Of a stretch of 27,104 nucleotides of DNA, positions 21,096-27,104 are shown in pieces. Below the pieces are notes generated by a model, which saw nothing but the letters and a program-made list of their open reading frames with translations, did no database searches and was not told the origin of the DNA. Each line of letters opens with the position of its first letter. The first letter of the stretch is position 1. The translations under genes were made by a program, and so were the position numbers. The stretch comes from Cruorifilaria tuberocauda (lineage: Eukaryota; Nematoda; Chromadorea; Rhabditida; Onchocercidae): NCBI GenBank assembly GCA_013365365.1, contig JABVXU010000665.1, positions 1 through 27,104 on the forward strand. Direction: 5' to 3'.

Positions 21096-21390
21096 ATAGT
21101 ATTATAATTAGTAAAAGTTATAAACCAATTTACCGTAATTTATAAAATACAAAACTCAAAATTATCATTACGATGTTTTTTCCGTTAAAAATTAATCTTC
21201 AAAAAGTTAAGGGAAGCAAATCGATGACAGGAAGATTATTGTCACAATGGATCAAAGCAACAAATGAAAACACAGTTGATTGGAAATTTGAAATTTCATC
21301 TGATAAGTATGTCCATGTGAACCAATGGATCATGAACAGCAACAGTAAATAACGCAACAAATACAACTTAGGCTACGATTATACAACAAT

Positions 21391-22632
21391 TCATAAATGT
21401 GCGAATGAAATTATTTGCTTTATTAGCATTTCGGTGGCGGATACTTCTTCTGTCGTCGTCGCAATTAAGGAAGTCATCGCAGAATGCGACGTCTTGCCAG
21501 AATCCTTGTGCGTCTTCATATGCCTTTTCAGATCATAATTTCGGGAGAATTTCCAGTCACATTTATCGCATTGAAGTTTCCGTTTTTCCGTATGTATGCT
21601 TTTATGTTTGCGAAGATCGCCGCAATAACTGAACCTTTTGTCGCATCTATCACATTTAAACGGTTGTTCGCCTCTATGCACATGTTCATGCCTTTGCAGA
21701 CTACTGCGATAATTGAATCTCTTGTCGCATTTATCGCACTTGAATGGCCGTTCCTCTTCGTGCGTAATTTTATGCTTTTCCATATCTCTGCGAATAATGA
21801 ATCCTTTGTCGCATACATCGCATCTAAATGGTCGTTCGCCTCCGTGTACATATTGATGCCTTTTCAGATCGCAGCGATAATTGAATCTTTTGTCGCATTT
21901 ATCGCATTTGAACGGTCGTTTGTCTTCGTGCACATTTATATGTTTTTTTAAATTGCTGCGATCTTTAAATCTTTTGCCGCATTTGTCGCATAAGAACGGC
22001 TTCTTTGTTCCCTCAACTTTCAATTTTTTACTTTCAATTTCTACTCTTTCGTTATTTCTCTTTTCTTCAACGGTTGAAGGCTTCTGCTTCTCAACTGCTT
22101 GCGTTTTGCGATTTTCCTCTTCCAAATATTCGGTCAATCTCATTTGTGTTGATTGGTCCTTCTGATTCGCCACCTGAAATAAATGAAAATTTATCTATAA
22201 TTTAAACGATCATCATTCCGAAAATTCCAGCGGCGCAATTGTCACTGTGAAATTGAAAGATTTTTGAATAGCGATGCTATGTCAGGATTTGGTATTACTG
22301 AACCTCTGAGGAATTTGAAGAAATGTAATAATATTTGATTGCGACGAGGATATCACAAAATGATTTGTGAGTTTAATTGATTTTGATTTTGGCTTTTGTT
22401 ACAGGATGTGATCGTAAAACTTGCAGTGATTTGAAAGTAATATGAAAAATTACAATCAATGAAAAAATGTTAATGCATGTTTCCTTCCCTTCACAAGAAG
22501 TCGCCTTGTTATTGACTTGAGGAAATTTATAAATAGTTATGTCCGTCGATGAACAATTTCTGATTTACTTACGGTTGTTTGTGCGAGAGATAATTGCGCC
22601 ACTGTAAATGCAAAGTAATATAAAAAGAGCAT
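21391..22632 (-). CDS. signal-peptide C2H2 zinc-finger protein 2, two exons, 280 aa, six fingers
   Basis: On the minus strand, exon 1 is 22632-22573 and exon 2 is 22173-21391. Exon 1 codes for MLFLYYFAFTVAQLSLAQTT, a hydrophobic signal-like leader, and ends ACC|GTAAGT in phase 0. The 399-base intron ends with a strong ATTTATTTCAG. Exon 2 starts VANQKDQSTQMRLTEYL, so the frame runs through. Residues about 21-79 are Lys/Glu-rich. Six C2H2 fingers occupy about 80-245, most starting FKCDKCDKRF. The tail has EEVSATEMLIKQIISFAHL and ends at TGA. It has two fewer fingers than its neighbours and is the only inverted copy and the only one with an intact acceptor. I found no clear AATAAA downstream. 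The finger array is certain. The leader exon is well supported: in this frame most differences from gene 1 are synonymous. Localisation and target are unknown. Confidence 0.82.
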
Positions 22633-22662
22633 AGTGATTTTCGAGTAATGTTAATCGGAATC
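22633..22662 (-). promoter_or_regulatory. conserved acceptor (probable trans-splice site) of zinc-finger gene 2
   Basis: On the minus strand 'gtattcaatttcag' ends at 22662, followed by a 29-base leader that begins ATTCCG and leads to the ATG at 22632. It is almost identical in sequence and spacing to the sites of the other two copies. Confidence 0.55.
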
Positions 22663-22764
22663 TGAAATTGAATACTTTTTTCAAAAACTCTCTTTAAAAT
22701 GTATAAATAAAAATAGAAGTTAATAAACAAACTGTATAACAAACTGATAACTTCTACAATGAAA

Positions 22765-22985
22765 GAATGATTTTACATTCCGGCAAACCAGAGCTTTAAT
22801 CTTTTTAGAAAAAATTCAATCTAACAACCAAACATTTTGTTAGATACAATGGCAAGTTATAATTTCTTGCACAGACGACCAAAAATTACCGAATCAATTC
22901 ATATCTGCAAAACGATTCAGTATTTCAGCTTCTTCACTAATCTTCTTAATTCAGAATGAATTAAATCATTGAGAGAATCGTCATA
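22765..22985 (-). promoter_or_regulatory. conserved 5' flank and core promoter of zinc-finger gene 2
   Basis: Read on the minus strand, GGTTTGCCGGAATGTAAAA (22789-22771) matches the TTTGCCG plus TATA-like box of gene 1, and 'aacttgccattgtatctaac' lies upstream at about 22861-22842, as in gene 1. The region is inverted with its gene, so it moved with the coding part. Confidence 0.5.
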
Positions 22986-22989
22986 CTGA

Positions 22990-23370
22990 TTCAACAAGTT
23001 AATTCATCGTTGAAAAACGAAACTGATTTTTAATTCGAAATCATTAAATTTAATAGATTGTCATATTTCATTGTGTGAAAGTAATTCAAATGAGAGTGAT
23101 GAACTGATGATATGTTTGCTTGTGAGGTTCAATTCAAGATTCAAAGCCTATTTGCTGCATGTTTCTTAGTTACTGATAGAGGTTAATAGGTAATAGATAA
23201 TAGTCAACCAATTCAGCTAATATTTTATGATAATGTGAAATGATAATTTCTGACAATAATTTAAAGAATTAACTAATATAAAATAGAATTAAATTTCTCC
23301 TACGTATTGTGATTTTACTTCTCCAAAATCTTAAATGTATTACAACATAAAACGTTTTCTTGATTCATTA
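22990..23370. other. intergenic DNA between divergent zinc-finger genes 2 and 3
   Basis: AT-rich spacer between the two divergent 5' flanks. I see no gene or RNA in it. Confidence 0.5.
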
Positions 23371-23374
23371 CTCG

Positions 23375-23735
23375 CTTTTCCATTACTTTCAGGTGTGAAA
23401 TACATGAATTTATTAAGTTTGTATAACTTTTAATCAAAAATCACTATTTCAAATCACATTTTTCAATGATAAATTTGTGTATTCAATCAGAATGACAGTT
23501 TTTGAATACTTTGATTCCATTCCAAGTTAAGAGGCTTAATTGATATTCTGAATTATTCTACGACTATGAATTTGCTGTATAGAGAGAGTTATAATTTTTG
23601 GTTGTCTATGCATAAAATTATAATTTGAAATTATACCTATCAAAATGTCTCGCAGTGGAATTCAAACTTGATAGAACGAATAAAGCTCATTAATCTTATT
23701 CCGTACAATTTGCCGAAAAAAGCATAAAAAGGAAA
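23375..23735 (+). promoter_or_regulatory. conserved 5' flank and core promoter of zinc-finger gene 3
   Basis: Shares 'ttccattactttcaggtgtg' and 'acatgaatttatta' with the flank of gene 1, then 'caagttaagaggcttaatt' and 'gagagagttata'. The core box is at about 23704-23730: AATTTGCCG followed by GCATAAAAA. It lies about 120 bases upstream of the TTTCAG acceptor. Confidence 0.5.
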
Positions 23736-23835
23736 TTTTCCGTTTGTGTACAAAGTATCACTTCGTTTGGCTGTTGGCTATCAGTTTGCTACTTCTCATT
23801 CATACTTCGTTTTAAAAAAGCATTTTTCAAAAATG

Positions 23836-23863
23836 CATTCAATTTCAGATTCCGGAAATCAAT
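23836..23863 (+). promoter_or_regulatory. conserved acceptor (probable trans-splice site) of zinc-finger gene 3
   Basis: 'gcattcaatttcag' ends at 23848, followed by a 15-base leader starting ATTCCGG and then ATG at 23864. Compared with genes 1 and 2 the leader has lost about 13 bases, but the junction is the same. Confidence 0.55.
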
Positions 23864-25137
23864 ATGCTCTTCTCATACTATCTTGCAGTCATAATATTGC
23901 AGTTATTCGTCGCGCAAATAACGGTAAGTAAATTAGAAAACAAATATTCATAACTTTTTCCGCTGCTGGCAAAGCAGTTTCACGTGAAAATTCAACGTTG
24001 TCACTCTTACTTTTCGACATTTTACGATCACATTCTACAGCAAGAGCCAAAGTTAATACTTAAAGTTAACATATTGAATCTAAGTTATTTCGGTGATATC
24101 AGTTTGCTAATATTTTTATTGCCTTTACGTCAATGCTTTCCTTTGATTTCGGCTACTTTAAACTTTTTCGGAGAATGATCGCTTGAATTATAAAATAATC
24201 ACTCTGAGCTATTAAGGTATCAAATCAGGATGATCAATCAATGCAAATGAGAATGACTGACCATTTGAGACAGGAAATTCCAGTCAGGCAAGCAGTTGAG
24301 AATCAGAATCCTGCAATCATTCAGGAAAAGACAGTGAAAATAGACGGAAAAGAAAAGCCGTTCATATGCGATAAATGCGGTAAAGGATTCTGGTATCGCA
24401 AAAGTCTTAATAGACACGAACAGATACACACAGACGGACGGAAATTGAAATGCGACGAATGCGGAAAAGCATTCAACGATCGCACTGCTCTGCGACAACA
24501 TAAATTTACGCATGGAAACGATCGACCATTTAAGTGTGACAAATGCAGCAAAGAATTCAAGGATCGCAGCAACTTCCGAAGACATAAAAATACGCATGAA
24601 GACGGATGGAAATTTAAATGCGATATATGCGACAAAGAATTCAGTTATTGCAGTGGTTTGAAAAGACATAAATATATACATGCGGAAGAACGACCATTTA
24701 ATTGCGATAAATGCGGCAAAGGATTCAATGTTCGTGACAATTTGCGAAAACATGAAAGTAGGCATGAAGACAGGTGGAAATATAAATGTAATAAATGCGA
24801 CAAAGGATTCAATTATCGCAGCAGTTTACAGAGACATGAACATATACATGGAGGCGAACAAACATTTCAATGTGATATATGCGACGAAGGATTCAATTAT
24901 CGCAGCGATCTGCAAAGGCATAGAATTGTACATGGAGCTGAACGACCATTTAGTTGCGAGCAATGTGGTAGGAAATTCGCTCGGAATGATCATTTGAGAA
25001 AACACGTGGAGAAGCATAAACGTCTCACGGAAAATCTATCTTCTACAATTAGCTCATCATCAGTTATGATAGCGGAAGGAGACGTTCCTGCCACGGAAAT
25101 CCTAATACAGGAAATTATTTCATTGGTAGATTTATAA
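23864..25137 (+). CDS. signal-peptide C2H2 zinc-finger protein 3, two exons, 326 aa, eight fingers
   Basis: Exons 23864-23923 and 24217-25137. Exon 1 codes for MLFSYYLAVIILQLFVAQIT, a hydrophobic leader with conservative replacements relative to the other copies, and ends ACG|GTAAGT in phase 0. Exon 2 begins VSNQDDQSMQMRMTDHL, aligned with the other copies. Eight C2H2 fingers span about residues 69-292, for example FICDKCGKGFWYRKSLNRH; the last (FSCEQCGRKFARNDHLRKH) has a classical helix. Linkers vary (HTDGRK, HEDGWK, HGGEQT). The tail ends PATEILIQEIISLVDL, nearly identical to gene 1. The acceptor is degraded (CTATTAAG|GTA); an AAATCAG 12 bases downstream is in phase. The first ATG in exon 2 is at 24241, so a leaderless 298-residue form is possible. 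Relative to gene 1, changes in the tail and leader are mostly conservative. The 3' flank has only an AATAAA-like AATATC at about 25221. Role unknown. Confidence 0.8.
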
Positions 25138-25239
25138 ATTGCTCTGTATCATGATGGCTAAAGTTATATTTGTACAGGTTTTTTTTTTTTGCTTATGCTC
25201 TTTCTGTCATTTCCTGATTGAATATCAAAAATGATCAAT

Positions 25240-25740
25240 CAAATGAAAATTCATAAATAATAATTCATACTACAATAATTGTTTTTTCATACGATACTCT
25301 GATTAACTAGGATTGTAATTGATCGATAATATATCCGTTATTATTAGCTTTTCGTGATAGAGATAATTTTTAATAGTTTCCAAATTCGGAACAGTAATAT
25401 ATTTTGCTGAAATATAAAAGAGAGATGTCATTTAATCAAAAAATTTAGTATAAACCTAAGAAATTGCCGTAGTGAATTTTTGAGTCTAACTGATTCCGTC
25501 GATTTTAGCGAAGGTCGATTTTGGTGGAGAAGATTTTCTTGTGAAATCGTTAAACGATTCTCTCGATCTTGTTTGTGGTAGGATTGTAGTAGTACAAGAA
25601 GAATGTAATAACAGTTCCATATCTGAAAAACAGTAACAAGCTAATAGAAGACAGTTCTCTGATTGTAAACGTCACTGTAAAGTTGGGAATCTGTAGAACT
25701 GATCTTCACGCACTAATGTAACGTAGAATTTTTGTAAAGA
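25240..25740. other. AT-rich intergenic DNA, no gene seen
   Basis: Sequence between the 3' flank of zinc-finger gene 3 and the 28-bp tandem array. It has no open frame of note. Confidence 0.5.
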
Positions 25741-25962
25741 TGCAGGAAAATCATACTGTGAGTATAAATGTAGGAAAATCATACTGTAAGTATAAATGTA
25801 GGAAAATCATACTGTAAGTATAAATGTAGGAAAATCATACTGTAAGTATAAGTGTAGGAAAATCATACTGTAAGTATAAATGTAGGAAAATCATACTGTG
25901 AGTATAAATGTAGGAAAATCATACTGTAAGTATAAATGTAGGAAAATTACACTGTAAAGAAC
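25741..25962 (+). repeat. 28-bp tandem repeat, about 7.8 copies
   Basis: Units start at 25741, 25769, 25797, 25825, 25853, 25881, 25909 and 25937 (the last diverged and partial). The 28-bp unit contains TGTAGGAAAATCATACTG followed by TAAGTATAAA. Copies differ at only one or two bases, so the array is young or homogenised. Each unit contains CTGTAAGTAT (TGTGAGTAT in two copies), a near-perfect 5' splice-donor sequence. There are no spacers and no coding frame. Confidence 0.92.
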
Positions 25963-27104
25963 GTAATTGAATTGGAGAGATGAAGATTGCTATTAGAGGG
26001 AATTGGTTTCATGCATAATCGGCAATCCTCCATGATCATGACAAGTTTCAAGCATTTCTCTTGTATTTACGCGTAATCAAACTGCTGGATTCCTGTATCA
26101 GACAGATATCATAACCGTTACTCTTGGGTACTAGATAATTCAGCTTAGATAATTGAACTTGTATTACGACAGATTTGATAACGTATAATAGTACAACAGT
26201 TACAATATTAAGGAAAATTTTAATAACAATATTAGATATCACATTTTCAAGATGATATTAATAAGCCAAGGGAAAAGCTGAGCTCAGTTTTAGTTGGCCC
26301 ATCGCTTCTGTAGCCTAGAATTTTCTTTATTTCGATGGAAGGAAAGTCATGTACAGTTAACTTATTACAGCTTTGATCTGCATAGGCATAGAACTCTTTT
26401 TTTACAGCTTACAGACAAAGAGTGTATCATTTCCAAGATGCTAAATCAGGCCAAAGGAATTTATTACTTCAGCGATAGAGCTTGTAAACAAGGAGCATAC
26501 AATTTTAGCTTACAATGTTAAGTGCAGATTTCATGATTCTTCGGTTTTCCGCGCTATTTCATGGAAGATTAATCATTTGATAGAATGATTAAATTAATTT
26601 ATTTAGGTGGAAACAGGAAATGTCTCGATAAACATCTAGACATAAGATAGTTGTTACAGGTGTGCTAATAAGCATGAAAGCTTCAAGCTAGAAGAATTTA
26701 CATGCGAACTGAACATGGATAAATGGTGAAATAGAAGAAATTCCATGAAGAGCATTTGTAATAACAATATGCTAACTACAGACAATATTAAGCCTTCTTG
26801 TATTTATAATAAACGATGAATCATTGAAAAAAGTTTCTATGAAAGAATTTTTTTAGTTTCCTCAACTTTTTTTTTCTTTCATTTATCATATTCAAAATCA
26901 AATGTATCACCGACATGCTTGCAGTGATTCAGAACCATTCGAAATTACGCTTCGTTAATTACGCTTGATTCACTGAGCATCTTGTTAGCTTCTGTTTCCT
27001 CAAGGAATATTTGTGCATGATATCATTTAATAATTTATAGAGATTTTAAATTTCGAGAAATAGTCCATAAAGAAAAGGAAATTTAGCGTATCAAAAACTT
27101 ACAT
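25963..27104. other. AT-rich DNA at the window end, no gene recognised
   Basis: Open frames of 64 codons (-, about 26048-26242) and 75 codons (+, about 26294-26521) occur but have arbitrary composition and no domain. No tRNA, repeat of note or zinc-finger remnant was seen. Confidence 0.45.

Noticed and set aside
24238..24765. Long open frames antisense to the zinc-finger exons (also about 21484-21951 and 19520-19756)
   Set aside because: They are shadows of the finger codons (periodic phenylalanine/alanine peptides) and have no independent start or splice signals.
25741..25962. CRISPR array
   Set aside because: The 28-bp units are directly adjacent with no unique spacers, and the genome is eukaryotic.

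Overview
The window looks like nuclear DNA from a nematode, most likely a filarial one (inference). The DNA is very AT-rich. Genes are split by introns of about 120 bp to 2.5 kb that begin GTAAGT-like and end TTTCAG. TTTCAG-type acceptors also sit just upstream of start codons, as expected for spliced-leader trans-splicing. Open frames that start with TTG or GTG are not meaningful here.

Layout. (1) 1-5100 is non-coding and very AT-rich: degenerate tandem repeats, a GA run, a TC run, a long CA/CATA minisatellite and a 45-bp tandem repeat. (2) 5138-5300 is a small CpG-rich island, probably the promoter region of the next gene. (3) 6606-15351 (+) is an 18-exon gene that I could join in frame from end to end. 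It encodes a 783-residue cyclin T, the regulatory subunit of the elongation kinase P-TEFb. Two of its introns are GC-AG. Its last intron holds a 30-bp imperfect hairpin and a candidate alternative arginine-rich terminal exon. (4) 15400-18700 shows no convincing gene. (5) 18720-25140 is a cluster of three paralogous C2H2 zinc-finger genes in the order +, -, +. (6) 25741-25962 is a 28-bp tandem array, and the rest to 27104 shows no gene.

The zinc-finger cluster is the most unusual part. Each copy has a TTTGCCG box followed by a TATA-like element, a conserved TTTCAG acceptor, a 20-codon first exon coding for a hydrophobic signal-peptide-like leader, and a phase-0 intron. The second exon carries a conserved DQS-containing N-region, six or eight C2H2 fingers and a conserved hydrophobic/acidic C-terminal tail. 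The first exon of each gene is too short to stand out in an ORF scan. The predicted products are secretory-pathway C2H2 proteins, which is unexpected because C2H2 arrays are normally nuclear. Copies 1 and 3 have degraded acceptors, and copy 1 has an in-frame ATG inside the intron, so a leaderless (nuclear) isoform is possible.

The cyclin gene and the zinc-finger cluster appear to be unrelated neighbours. All functional statements come from reading the sequence and from general knowledge of the families; no database search was run.
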